Below are positions 1 through 8,620 of a stretch of 18,085 nucleotides of DNA, one piece after another. Numbering within the stretch: the first letter of the stretch is position 1; the number at the start of each line of letters is the position of its first letter. The stretch covers positions 1-18,085 of the forward strand of contig CAIWVR010000626.1 of NCBI GenBank assembly GCA_903916165.1, read 5' to 3'. Under the pieces are notes generated by a model, which ran no database searches, was not told where the DNA came from, and was given only the letters and a program-made list of their open reading frames with translations. The position numbers were made by a program, and so were the translations under genes. Source of the stretch: an uncultured Hyphomicrobiales bacterium (GTDB taxonomy: Bacteria; Pseudomonadota; Alphaproteobacteria; Rhizobiales; Beijerinckiaceae).

Positions 1-157
1 CGTCGAACTCGCGGTTGAAGGTCTGGCGCGCGAAAATCTCGTGGTGTCCCAGCGTCAACCAATTGTGGTCGATGCCTTCGGCCTTGACGAGGCCCATGCG
101 GAAATCGCGGAAATGGTCATAGTCGGTTGTGGCGATCGAGAGTTTCAGCTGGCTCAT
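1..157 (-). CDS. 4,5-dihydroxyphthalate decarboxylase-like protein, 5' part only
   Basis: Only the first 52 codons lie in the window; the gene runs off the left edge. The N-terminus begins MSQLKLSIATTDYDHFRDF and continues through a GHHEIFARQ segment to an EFD motif. This layout (short first strand, a Y-D-H turn, then an E-I-F-x-R helix followed by E-F-D) matches the start of 4,5-dihydroxyphthalate decarboxylase (Pht5 family), which has a periplasmic-binding-protein fold and produces protocatechuate. There is no signal peptide, which favours a cytoplasmic enzyme over a secreted solute-binding protein. The start is supported by an AGGGGGA ribosome binding site about 7 nt upstream. The gene is divergent from the quiC-like gene, with 181 bp between them. 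Related solute-binding proteins remain possible because most of the protein is unseen. Confidence 0.6.
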   Translation of the reverse strand, partial: MSQLKLSIATTDYDHFRDFRMGLVKAEGIDHNWLTLGHHEIFARQTFNREFD

Positions 158-338
158 GGGCGTCCCCCTGTCGTTTCGTGTTTGGTCGTCTGTCGTGCGC
201 GGGCCAAGACGTTGCTGGCCTGAGCGTTGAGCCCTGATACATCATTGCCGTCGCCGGGGGAATATCGGCCCTGACCCGCGTTGCGGCCCGGGCGCTCCGG
301 CTTTATGGTCATAGAAACAGCGGATGAGGGATTAGCGG
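158..338. promoter_or_regulatory. divergent intergenic region between decarboxylase-like gene and quiC-like gene
   Basis: This 181-bp gap separates two divergently transcribed genes, so it should carry both promoters. I see ribosome binding sites at each edge (AGGGGGA for the minus gene, GAGGG at 326-330 for the plus gene). I do not see a -35/-10 pair good enough to name. No regulator gene is next to it. Confidence 0.4.
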
Positions 339-2219
339 ATGCTCAGGTGGTCGATTGCGACGGTCTCCATGGGCGGCACGCTGGAAGCCAAGCTCGCGGC
401 GGTCGCCCGCGCGGGCTTCCGGGCCGTCGAGATTTTCGAGAACGATCTGACCTTTTTCTCCGGCAAGCCGCGCGATGTGCGCGCGCGGGCCGAGGATCTG
501 GGGCTGGAAATCATCGGCCTGCAGCCATTGCGCGACTTCGAGGCCATGCCCGAGCCGCTCCGCACTCGCAATTTTGACCGCGCCGAGCGCAAGTTCGACC
601 TCATGGAGGAGCTGGGCACGCGGTTTCTGGGCATGTGCTCGTCCGTCTCCGAGGATAGCGCGGATGATAAGGACCGCGCCGCCGCCGATCTGGCCGATCT
701 GGCCGACCGCGCCGCACGCCGGGGCTTCCGGCTCGGCTATGAGGCGCTCGCCTGGGGCCGCCATGTCCGCGACTGGATGCAGGCCTATGAGCTGGTCTGC
801 CTTGCCGACCGGCCCAATCTCGGCATCGTGCTCGATTCCTTCCACATCTGCGTCAACAAGAACCCGATTGCGCCGCTGGCCGATATTCCCGCCGCGCGCA
901 TCGGCCTCGTGCAGCTGTCCGACGCGCCGGGCATTCTGATGGACCCGATGTCGCTGTCGCGCCATCACCGCTGCTTTCCGGGGCAGGGCGACCATCCTGT
1001 GGCGCAATTCCTCGACGCGGTCATGAAGACCGGCTATCGCGGCCCGGTCTCGCTGGAGGCCTTCAACGACCAGTTCCGCGGCGCGCCGGTGGCGATGATC
1101 GCGCGCGACGGCATGCGCTGCCTGCAGATGGCGGGCGAAAGGCTCGATATGGACCGCGCGGCGCAGGGGCTGGAGCCTTTGCGCATCGGCGCTGCATTGC
1201 CGGCGGCTTCGCATATCGACGGGATCGAATTTGTGGAATTCGCCACGGGCGAATCGAGCGGCTTCGTCGATCTCCTGAAGGGGCTGGGCTTTGCGCGCGT
1301 GGCGCGGCATCGCTCCAAGGCGGTCGATCTCTATCGCCAGAACGATCTCAACATTGTGGTCAACCGCGAGCAGGAGGGATTCGCCCATGCCTTCGGCCTG
1401 CTGCACGGGACATCTATGTGCGCGCTGGGTCTGCGCTTCGAGCGGCCAGACGTCGCGCTGGACCGCGCCAATGCGTTGGGCGCGCCGACCTATTTCGGCC
1501 GCATCGGGCCAGGCGAATCGCTCATTCCGGCGGTGGCAGGCGTCGAGAATTCCCTGATCTATTTGATGGGTGCCAAGACCGATGGCGCGACCAACTGGGA
1601 TCGTGATTTCGTTTTCGACAGTTCCGAGGCGCCCGGTGCCCTGAAGAGTTTCGATCATTTCTCGAATGTGCTGCGCCGTTCCGAATTCCTGTCGTGGATG
1701 ACCTTCTACAAGAGCGTGCTGGGCCTCGTAAACGATCCGCAGGTCGAGGTGGCCGATCCTTACGGCGCCTTTTACAGCCGCGTCATTCGCTCGCCCGACG
1801 CCAAGGTGCGCATCCCGCTCAACATTGCCGACGGCGGCTCGACGGCGGTGTCGCGTTTCATCGATGCCTTCGGCGGCTCCGGCGTGCAGCATATTGCGCT
1901 GGAGACCGACGACATCTTCACCTTCGTCGAGGCGGCGGTCGCGCGCGGCGTGACCTTCCTGACGATCCCCGACAATTATTACGATGACCTGTCGGCGCGC
2001 TTTGCCGATCTCGACGATGCGCTGATCGCGCGGATGCGCCATCTGGGCATTCTCTACGACCGCAGCCGCACCGGCGAATTCTTCCAGATCTACACGGCGA
2101 CCTTCGAGAAGACCTTCTTCTTCGAAATCGTCGAGCGCCGGACCTACGAACTCTTCGGCGCCGCCAACACGCCGGTGCGGCTGGCCGCGCAGGTTGCCGA
2201 GCAGGAGCGGGAAGATTAA
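339..2219 (+). CDS. quiC: two-domain 3-dehydroshikimate dehydratase (TIM-barrel plus HPPD-like domain)
   Basis: This 626-residue protein is predicted to convert 3-dehydroshikimate to protocatechuate in the cytoplasm, the committing step of quinate/shikimate catabolism. Residues 1 to about 270 form a sugar-phosphate isomerase/epimerase TIM barrel; its start (SIATVSMGGTLEAKL, then GFRAVEIFENDL) is typical of the family. The expected metal ligands are present: E135 (GYEALAWG), D166 (VLDSFH), Q192 (VQLSDAP) and E240 (SLEAFND). From about residue 285 to the end is a 4-hydroxyphenylpyruvate dioxygenase-like domain carrying H440 (FDHFSNVL), H518 (VQHIALETDD) and E596 (FFEIVER), the positions of the 2-His-1-carboxylate iron triad. 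Length and domain order match the fused QuiC1 type known from Pseudomonas. The ATG follows a GAGGG ribosome binding site. A palindromic repeat begins directly after the stop codon. Confidence 0.88.
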   Translation: MLRWSIATVSMGGTLEAKLAAVARAGFRAVEIFENDLTFFSGKPRDVRARAEDLGLEIIGLQPLRDFEAMPEPLRTRNFDRAERKFDLMEELGTRFLGMCSSVSEDSADDKDRAAADLADLADRAARRGFRLGYEALAWGRHVRDWMQAYELVCLADRPNLGIVLDSFHICVNKNPIAPLADIPAARIGLVQLSDAPGILMDPMSLSRHHRCFPGQGDHPVAQFLDAVMKTGYRGPVSLEAFNDQFRGAPVAMIARDGMRCLQMAGERLDMDRAAQGLEPLRIGAALPAASHIDGIEFVEFATGESSGFVDLLKGLGFARVARHRSKAVDLYRQNDLNIVVNREQEGFAHAFGLLHGTSMCALGLRFERPDVALDRANALGAPTYFGRIGPGESLIPAVAGVENSLIYLMGAKTDGATNWDRDFVFDSSEAPGALKSFDHFSNVLRRSEFLSWMTFYKSVLGLVNDPQVEVADPYGAFYSRVIRSPDAKVRIPLNIADGGSTAVSRFIDAFGGSGVQHIALETDDIFTFVEAAVARGVTFLTIPDNYYDDLSARFADLDDALIARMRHLGILYDRSRTGEFFQIYTATFEKTFFFEIVERRTYELFGAANTPVRLAAQVAEQERED

Positions 2220-2342
2220 CCCTCTCCGAGAGGGAGAGGGTGGCCGCGCAGCGGCCGGGTGAGGGGGTGCGCCCTCTCCGGCTGAGAGCGTAACCCCTCA
2301 TCCGTCGCGCTTCGCGCGCCACCTTCTCCCTCTGGGAGAAGG
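2220..2342. repeat. family A composite palindromic repeat, copy 1 (RIME-like)
   Basis: The element begins at the base after the quiC stop codon. It holds a hairpin CCCTCTCC (2220-2227)/GGAGAGGG (2233-2240), a second hairpin GGCCGC-GCA-GCGGCC (2242-2256), the block GGGTGAGGG, a spacer, CCCTCATCC (from 2295), a GC-rich mini-hairpin with TTC loop, and a 9-bp hairpin CCTTCTCCC-TCT-GGGAGAAGG (2322-2342). The two halves are inverted relatives of each other. It resembles the RIME intergenic mosaic elements known in Rhizobiaceae and may end or protect the quiC transcript. Confidence 0.85.
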
Positions 2343-2350
2343 ACGCTGGC

Positions 2351-2377
2351 GTCGCCTCGGGCTCCTCGCAATGACGA
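2351..2377. repeat. family B palindromic repeat, half copy joined to family A copy 1
   Basis: The stretch containing GGCTCCTCGCAATGACGA matches the right end of the family B copy at 5044-5132, including the preceding GTCGCC. The left arm (GTCATTGCGAGGAGC) is missing. It begins only 8 nt after family A copy 1, giving a hybrid element. Confidence 0.75.
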
Positions 2378-2449
2378 TGGCTGGCGCCCCGCGCTGAACC
2401 TGCTAATTTGCCCGCCACCAAGCACCAACACGCCGTCCCTGGAGGAAAT

Positions 2450-3250
2450 ATGAGACTGTTCCGCTGCGCCTGCCATTCCGGCCTGTCCTATCTTCGCGCA
2501 CCGGCTGACGCAGGCGGGTCCTCGCTGCCGCGCAGCGGCGGTCCGGTCGATGCTTCCGTGCTCGCCGATCTCGCGGCCGCCAGCCGTATCCTGGCCGACC
2601 AGGGCGTCGTCGACGCCTTCGGTCATGTCAGCATGCGCCACCCCAACGATCCCAACCGCTTCCTGATGTCGCGCTCGCTCGCGCCTGCGCTCGTCACGCC
2701 TGACGACATTATGGAATATGATCTCGATTGCGAATGCGTCGATCCGCGCGGCCGTGGCTCGTTCCTCGAGCGCTTCATCCATGGCGAGATCTTCCGCGCG
2801 CGCCCCGACGTCATGGCGGTGGCGCACAGCCATTCGCCCAATGTCATTCCCTTCGGCCTCGTCGACAAGCCGATGCAGGCGATGTTCCACAATGCCGCCT
2901 TCATCGCGCGCGGCGTGCCTGTGTTCGACATCAACGCCAAATTCGGCGACACCGACATGCTCGTCGGCAATGCCGAGAAGGGCGTCGCGCTGGCGCAGTC
3001 GCTGGGCGACAAGGATGTCGTGCTGATGCGCGCGCATGGGTCGGTCGCCACCGGTCCGAGCCTGCCGGTCGCCGTGTTCCGCGCCGTCTACACCGAGATG
3101 AACGCACGCCTGCAGTTCCAGGCGTCGATGCTCGGCGGTGGCGGTCCCATCGCCGCGCTCTCGCCCGGCGAAGGCAAGCTGGCCGATCTCGTGAATCTGG
3201 GCTCCGCGTCGCGTGCGTGGGACCTGTGGAAGCGCCGCGTCGGTTATTGA
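2450..3250 (+). CDS. class II aldolase/adducin family protein (longer paralogue)
   Basis: This 266-residue protein has the class II aldolase/adducin fold, which covers zinc-dependent aldolases, epimerases and some decarboxylases. The zinc and catalytic positions are present: E113 (HGEIFRARPD), H126 and H128 (AHSHSP), and H196 (RAHGSVATG). The core begins around residue 33 (ASVLADLAAASRILADQGVVD). About 30 residues precede it and include C-A-C-H near the start; this extension is unusual. I chose ATG 2450 because GGAGG lies 4 nt upstream; an in-frame TTG at 2408 has no such site. It is followed after 10 bp by a second, divergent class II aldolase, so the two are probably co-transcribed. Next to quiC a role in hydroxyaromatic or sugar-acid catabolism is likely. 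The 3,4-dihydroxyphthalate decarboxylases belong to this superfamily, but the substrate cannot be read from sequence. Confidence 0.85.
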   Translation: MRLFRCACHSGLSYLRAPADAGGSSLPRSGGPVDASVLADLAAASRILADQGVVDAFGHVSMRHPNDPNRFLMSRSLAPALVTPDDIMEYDLDCECVDPRGRGSFLERFIHGEIFRARPDVMAVAHSHSPNVIPFGLVDKPMQAMFHNAAFIARGVPVFDINAKFGDTDMLVGNAEKGVALAQSLGDKDVVLMRAHGSVATGPSLPVAVFRAVYTEMNARLQFQASMLGGGGPIAALSPGEGKLADLVNLGSASRAWDLWKRRVGY

Positions 3251-3260
3251 GGACTTGCAC

Positions 3261-3932
3261 ATGTCGCACAACAATGATCCGCGCCAGCAGCTTGTCGATT
3301 GCATCCGCATGTTGGAAAAAGCTGACATCATTGATCACAATGGTCATGTGTCAGTCCGTTACGGCGACAACCTTCTGATCAACAATGGCGCTGCGGTGAA
3401 GGGACGTCTCACGCAGGACGATCTCGTCGAGATCGACATGGACGGGAAGGTGGTGTCCGGAAACGGCAAGCCGCCGCTCGAATTCCACATCCACACCGAG
3501 ATCTACCGCGCGCGTCCCGACGTGCAGGCGGTGGCGCATACGCATCCCAAATGGTCGACCTTCCTGACGATGGTGGGAAAACCCTACAAACATGTCTATG
3601 CGCAAGGCGTGCTGCTCGGCGACATTCCGGTGATGGACACGCCATTGTCGGTCAACACCAAGCCGATGGGCGAACGTCTGGCGGAAACGCTCGGCCAGCG
3701 CCCGGCGGTGCTGCTGAAATCGCACGGCGTGACAATCGTCGGCTCCAACATGATCGAGTGTTTCGCGCTCGCCGCCTATGTGGAAGAAAACGCCTATCGG
3801 CAATATATGGCCGAGCAACTGGGCGAGCCTTACGTCTTCTCGGAAGAGGAGAAAAAAGCCTGCTACGAGAAGCTCTGGTCGACGAGCCTGTTCCAGAAGA
3901 CGTGGGATCATTATCGGTCGAAGGTGGTGTGA
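3261..3932 (+). CDS. class II aldolase/adducin family protein (shorter paralogue)
   Basis: This 223-residue protein is a typical-length class II aldolase/adducin enzyme, about the size of L-fuculose-phosphate aldolase. The catalytic glutamate E80 (HTEIYRARPD) and the zinc histidines H93 and H95 (AHTHPKW) and H155 (KSHGVTIVG) are all in place, at almost the same numbering as fuculose aldolase (E73, H92, H94, H155). GAGGA overlaps the upstream stop codon and sits 7 nt before ATG 3261, so translation is probably coupled to the gene before it. It shares only the superfamily frame with that neighbour, so this is not a recent duplication. Function could be aldol cleavage or decarboxylation of a hydroxyaromatic acid; the neighbouring quiC favours aromatic-acid catabolism. 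A family A repeat starts 5 nt after the stop. Confidence 0.87.
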   Translation: MSHNNDPRQQLVDCIRMLEKADIIDHNGHVSVRYGDNLLINNGAAVKGRLTQDDLVEIDMDGKVVSGNGKPPLEFHIHTEIYRARPDVQAVAHTHPKWSTFLTMVGKPYKHVYAQGVLLGDIPVMDTPLSVNTKPMGERLAETLGQRPAVLLKSHGVTIVGSNMIECFALAAYVEENAYRQYMAEQLGEPYVFSEEEKKACYEKLWSTSLFQKTWDHYRSKVV

Positions 3933-3937
3933 GCGAA

Positions 3938-4067
3938 CCCTCTCCCATCGGGAGAGGGCGGACTCGGGGCAAAGCCCCGAGCCGGGGTGAGGGGATGGCG
4001 TGTCTCAGGCAGAGGCCGTAGCCCCTCATCAGTCCGCTCCGCGGACAGCTTCTCCCGGGGGAGAAGC
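3938..4067. repeat. family A composite palindromic repeat, copy 2 (RIME-like)
   Basis: It has the same layout as copy 1: CCCTCTCCC-ATC-GGGAGAGGG (3938-3958), CTCGGGGC-AAA-GCCCCGAG (3963-3981), GGGTGAGGG, spacer, CCCTCATC (4023-4030), GTCCGC-TCC-GCGGAC (4032-4046), then GCTTCTCCC/GGGAGAAGC (4048-4067). Stem sequences differ from copy 1, but pairing is kept by compensating changes. It lies between convergent genes (aldolase + and shikimate dehydrogenase-like -) and could terminate both. Confidence 0.85.
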
Positions 4068-4087
4068 GGGGCGCCCGTTGGCGTCCT

Positions 4088-4930
4088 CTAGATCGTGGCT
4101 TCCATCATCGCCCGCAATTCGCGCGTCACGTCGGGTGTCACGCCGAACCAGTCGCGGAAGGCCGGGCGGCCCTGGTGGAGCAACATGCCGAGCCCGTTGA
4201 CCGTGCGGTTGCCGCGCGCGCGCGCCTCGCGCAGCAGCGGGGTCTCTTTCGGAATATAGACAATGTCGGACACCAGCGCGTGTTTGGGCAATTTGGCCAG
4301 TGACAGGTCGAGCGGGTCCTGGCCGACCATGCCCTGGCTCGTCGTATTCACCACCATGGCCGCATCTTCCAGCGCGTCGTGACGCTCGTCCCACGCCACT
4401 GCTTTGAGCGGCGCGCCGAATTCGCGCGCCAGCCCATGTGCGCGTTCGGGCGAGCGGTTGATGACGCGGATCTCGCGTGCGCCGCGGTCTGCGAGCGACA
4501 GGGTCACGGCGCGCGCGCCGCCGCCCGCGCCCATGACCACAATGGGACCGGCATCTGCGCGCCAGTCGGGTGCCGCTTCCAGAATGCCCTCAATATAGCC
4601 GAAGCCGTCATTGTTGGAGCCGCGCAAGGTACCGTCCGGGCACACGACGACGCAGGAAATCGCGCCGATGCGCCGCGCCTGCGGGTCGATCTCATCCATG
4701 AAGGCGAGCGCGGTCTCCTTGTGCGGGATCGTCAGGTTGCAGCCCGCAAAACCGAGCGGCTGCAGGGCGCGCAGGGCCGGGCCGATGCCATCGGGCTGCA
4801 CGGCGAGTGGCAGATAGGTGCCGGCGAGCCCGTGTTTGGCAAACCAGTGATTGTGCAGCATGGGCGAGCGCGAATGCATCACGGGCCAGCCCATGACGCC
4901 GGCGAGGAGGAAACGGTCGGGATGCGCCAT
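4088..4930 (-). CDS. shikimate dehydrogenase family protein (AroE/QuiB-like)
   Basis: This 280-residue protein should reduce or oxidise the 3-dehydroshikimate/shikimate pair, or a related hydroxyacid, with NADP(H). Visible hallmarks are S20 and S22 (HSRSPMLHNHW), the catalytic lysine K71 (NLTIPHKE), the catalytic aspartate D108 (SNNDGFGY), a glycine-rich nucleotide-binding loop GAGGGARAV, the NADP-type signature NRSPERA, and Q253 (LLHQGRP). The position equivalent to E. coli Asn86, in the usual A-x-N-T motif, is Ser92 (GAISC). That difference and the location beside quiC suggest a catabolic or side-substrate paralogue rather than the biosynthetic AroE. ATG 4930 gives the normal family N-terminus; the frame stays open upstream to 5023 but that part looks unrelated. 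The ribosome binding site is weak (AGAGACG). Confidence 0.83.
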   Translation of the reverse strand: MAHPDRFLLAGVMGWPVMHSRSPMLHNHWFAKHGLAGTYLPLAVQPDGIGPALRALQPLGFAGCNLTIPHKETALAFMDEIDPQARRIGAISCVVVCPDGTLRGSNNDGFGYIEGILEAAPDWRADAGPIVVMGAGGGARAVTLSLADRGAREIRVINRSPERAHGLAREFGAPLKAVAWDERHDALEDAAMVVNTTSQGMVGQDPLDLSLAKLPKHALVSDIVYIPKETPLLREARARGNRTVNGLGMLLHQGRPAFRDWFGVTPDVTRELRAMMEATI

Positions 4931-5043
4931 ATTCGTCTCTGCTGCTTGGGTCTCGCCCGCAATCCTGCAAAGAACGGGCTGGCGCGTTCTAGCGGGTCGC
5001 ACGGGCTGCGTCCAATTCCCCATTCGTCGTTCAACCGTCGCTT

Positions 5044-5132
5044 GTCATTGCGAGGAGCACAGCGACGAAGCAATCCATCTTTCGGCGTGGGTGAGATGGA
5101 TTGCCGCGTCGCCTTCGGCTCCTCGCAATGAC
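5044..5132. repeat. family B palindromic repeat, copy 1
   Basis: Left arm GTCATTGCGAGGAGC (5044-5058) pairs with right arm ending CTCCTCGCAATGAC (to 5132). Inner arms GCAATCCATC and GATGGATTGC also pair, so the whole unit can fold into one long cruciform or hairpin. It lies between the TRAP protein gene and the shikimate dehydrogenase-like gene, both on the minus strand. Nothing else is seen in the 264-bp gap. Confidence 0.85.
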
Positions 5133-5194
5133 GAGGCGAAGATTGTAGCTTTGCCGCCACCTCGCCATCGCCATCGCCTGCGCGTGTGGAAAAG

Positions 5195-6268
5195 CTAACC
5201 CTGGCGCAGCACTTGCGCCATATAGGCCTCGATCGACGCCCAGTTGCGCCCCGCCTGCATCGCCTGCCGATAGGAGGCGACGATCTTTGCCGCCCCCGCG
5301 CTTTCGGTCGCCTTGCGGTCGAGCACGATCTGCGTTTTCGCGCGCATGGCGGCGATGACGTCCGTTGGAAAGGGCATCACCCTGGCGCCAGCGGCGACGA
5401 GATCGCCGATGGCTTGCGCATTGCTGGCCTGCGCGTCGATCAGGCCCGCCGTATGTTCGGCAGCGCAGGCGACTTCGACCATGGCGCGCAGGTCCTCGGG
5501 CAATTTCTCCATCGCCGCAAGCGAGAGCAGCGCCTCGGCCGCGCCATTGGGTTTGTTGAAGCCGGGCATGTGATAGACCGGTGCGAAGCGCTGGAAGCCG
5601 AGCGGTTGGTCGTTGACGGGTGAGAGCAGTTCGACGGCGTCGATCGTGCCGCGCTCGAGTGCCGGCACGATATCGCCCGGCGGGATTGATTGCGGCGTGG
5701 CACCGAGTTCACGATAGACCTCGCCACCCAGTCCCTGGACGCGGATGCGCAGGCCGGCAATGTCGTCGAGCGAGGTGATGGGCTTGCGAAACCAGCCGCC
5801 CATCGACGGGCCGGTGTTGCCGGCCAGCAGGCCACGCACGCCATGCGGCTTGTAAAAAGCGTCCCACACTTGCTGGCCGCCGCGTTGCTCGATCCAGGTC
5901 TGGTGTTCGAGCGGCGGCAGGCCGAAGGGTGCCGTGGTGAAGAGAGCCGCGCCCGGCAATTTGCCGTCCCAGAAGAACGAGGCGGTGTGGCCCATTTCCG
6001 CGACGCCGGTCGAGATTGCCTCGAACACGCCGAACGCCGGGACAATGGAGCCAGCGGGCAAGACCTCGACCAGCATGCGGCCGCCGCTCAGGCGGTTGAT
6101 GCGCTGCGCAAGCCGTTCGGCAGAGACGCCGGGGCCGGGCAGGTTTTTGGTCCAGGACGTGATCATGCGCCAGCGGATTGGCGCATTCTGCGCGCGCGCG
6201 ACATGGGGTGCGGCGACCAGTGCGGCACCGGAGGCGGCGATGAGGTGGCGGCGTGTGGGTGTGGTCAT
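5195..6268 (-). CDS. TRAP transporter substrate-binding protein (DctP/TakP type)
   Basis: This 357-residue protein is predicted to bind an organic acid in the periplasm and pass it to a TRAP permease. A Tat-like signal peptide is visible (TRRHLIAASG, probable cleavage after HVARA near residue 26). The mature part follows the DctP fold: WRMITSWTKNLPG, AERLAQRINRLSGGR, VFEAISTGVAEMGHTASFFW, GGWFRKPI, and the ligand-contacting LRIRVQGLGGEV. These features resemble TakP, the alpha-keto-acid-binding member. No DctQ or DctM membrane gene is adjacent, so it is an orphan or works with a distant permease. The start is set by the signal peptide; no strong ribosome binding site is seen. Context suggests a carboxylate linked to shikimate or aromatic-acid use; this is inference. 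Confidence 0.87.
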   Translation of the reverse strand: MTTPTRRHLIAASGAALVAAPHVARAQNAPIRWRMITSWTKNLPGPGVSAERLAQRINRLSGGRMLVEVLPAGSIVPAFGVFEAISTGVAEMGHTASFFWDGKLPGAALFTTAPFGLPPLEHQTWIEQRGGQQVWDAFYKPHGVRGLLAGNTGPSMGGWFRKPITSLDDIAGLRIRVQGLGGEVYRELGATPQSIPPGDIVPALERGTIDAVELLSPVNDQPLGFQRFAPVYHMPGFNKPNGAAEALLSLAAMEKLPEDLRAMVEVACAAEHTAGLIDAQASNAQAIGDLVAAGARVMPFPTDVIAAMRAKTQIVLDRKATESAGAAKIVASYRQAMQAGRNWASIEAYMAQVLRQG

Positions 6269-6298
6269 CTAGGTTTCAATCTCACCAGTGTGCGCGAT

Positions 6299-6444
6299 CC
6301 CTCTCCCGTACCGGCGGGAGAGGGTGGCCGGCGAAGCCGGTCGGGTGAGGGCGTTAGCTACAAATGGGGAGTTGTCCGTGTGAAGCAGCCGCCCTCATCC
6401 GTCATGCTTCGCATGACACCTTCTCCCGCCAACGCGGGAGAAGG
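6299..6444. repeat. family A composite palindromic repeat, copy 3 (RIME-like)
   Basis: CCCTCTCCCG-TACCGG-CGGGAGAGGG (6299-6324), an imperfect GGCCGGC-GAA-GCCGGTC (6326-6342), GGGTGAGGG, a 40-nt spacer, CCCTCATC, GTCATGC-TTC-GCATGAC (6401-6417) and the 11-bp hairpin CCTTCTCCCGC/GCGGGAGAAGG (6419-6444). It ends 11 nt from the thiC stop codon, on the downstream side of thiC, and may serve as its terminator or 3' protective hairpin. Confidence 0.87.
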
Positions 6445-6455
6445 GCGCTCACGCC

Positions 6456-8447
<1,992 letters not shown>

Positions 8448-8461
8448 ATGGCTCTGGGCGC

Positions 8462-8490
8462 AAGCTAGCGCGGGGGCGGGGCGGGTGCAA
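8462..8490 (-). promoter_or_regulatory. candidate sigma-70 promoter of thiC
   Basis: On the minus strand TTGCAC (8490-8485) and TAGCTT (8467-8462) are separated by exactly 17 nt. Transcription would begin a few bases before the riboswitch, which fits the leader architecture. Confidence 0.5.
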
Positions 8491-8516
8491 GGGGAGAGAG
8501 GAATCGCCGTTCAGTC

Positions 8517-8615
8517 GTTATTGCGAGGAGCGAAGCGACGCGGCAATCCATCTTTGGGCGCCGCCGCATCCATGCCCGCGTCCAAGATGGATTGCTTCGC
8601 TCCGCTCGCAATGAC
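8517..8615. repeat. family B palindromic repeat, copy 2
   Basis: Left arm TTATTGCGAGGAGCGAAGCG begins at 8518 and the right arm ends CGCTCGCAATGAC at 8615. Inner arms GCAATCCATCTT and AAGATGGATTGC pair as well. It lies 5 nt beyond the Anbu stop codon, on the downstream side of Anbu, and upstream of the thiC promoter. Confidence 0.87.
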
Positions 8616-8620
8616 GATCG

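Noticed and set aside
212..240. TTGCTG - 17 nt - TGATAC as a promoter for the quiC-like gene
   Set aside because: The spacing is right, but the -10 hexamer matches the consensus poorly, so it was not listed as a feature.
309..2042. 577-codon open frame on the minus strand opposite the quiC-like gene
   Set aside because: It is the reverse shadow of a clearly recognisable gene; its product is rich in Arg, His and Ala with no domain, as expected from GC-rich antisense frames.
2220..6444. Family A repeats considered as a CRISPR array
   Set aside because: The copies are kilobases apart, internally palindromic and vary in sequence, with genes between them; there is no regular repeat-spacer pattern.
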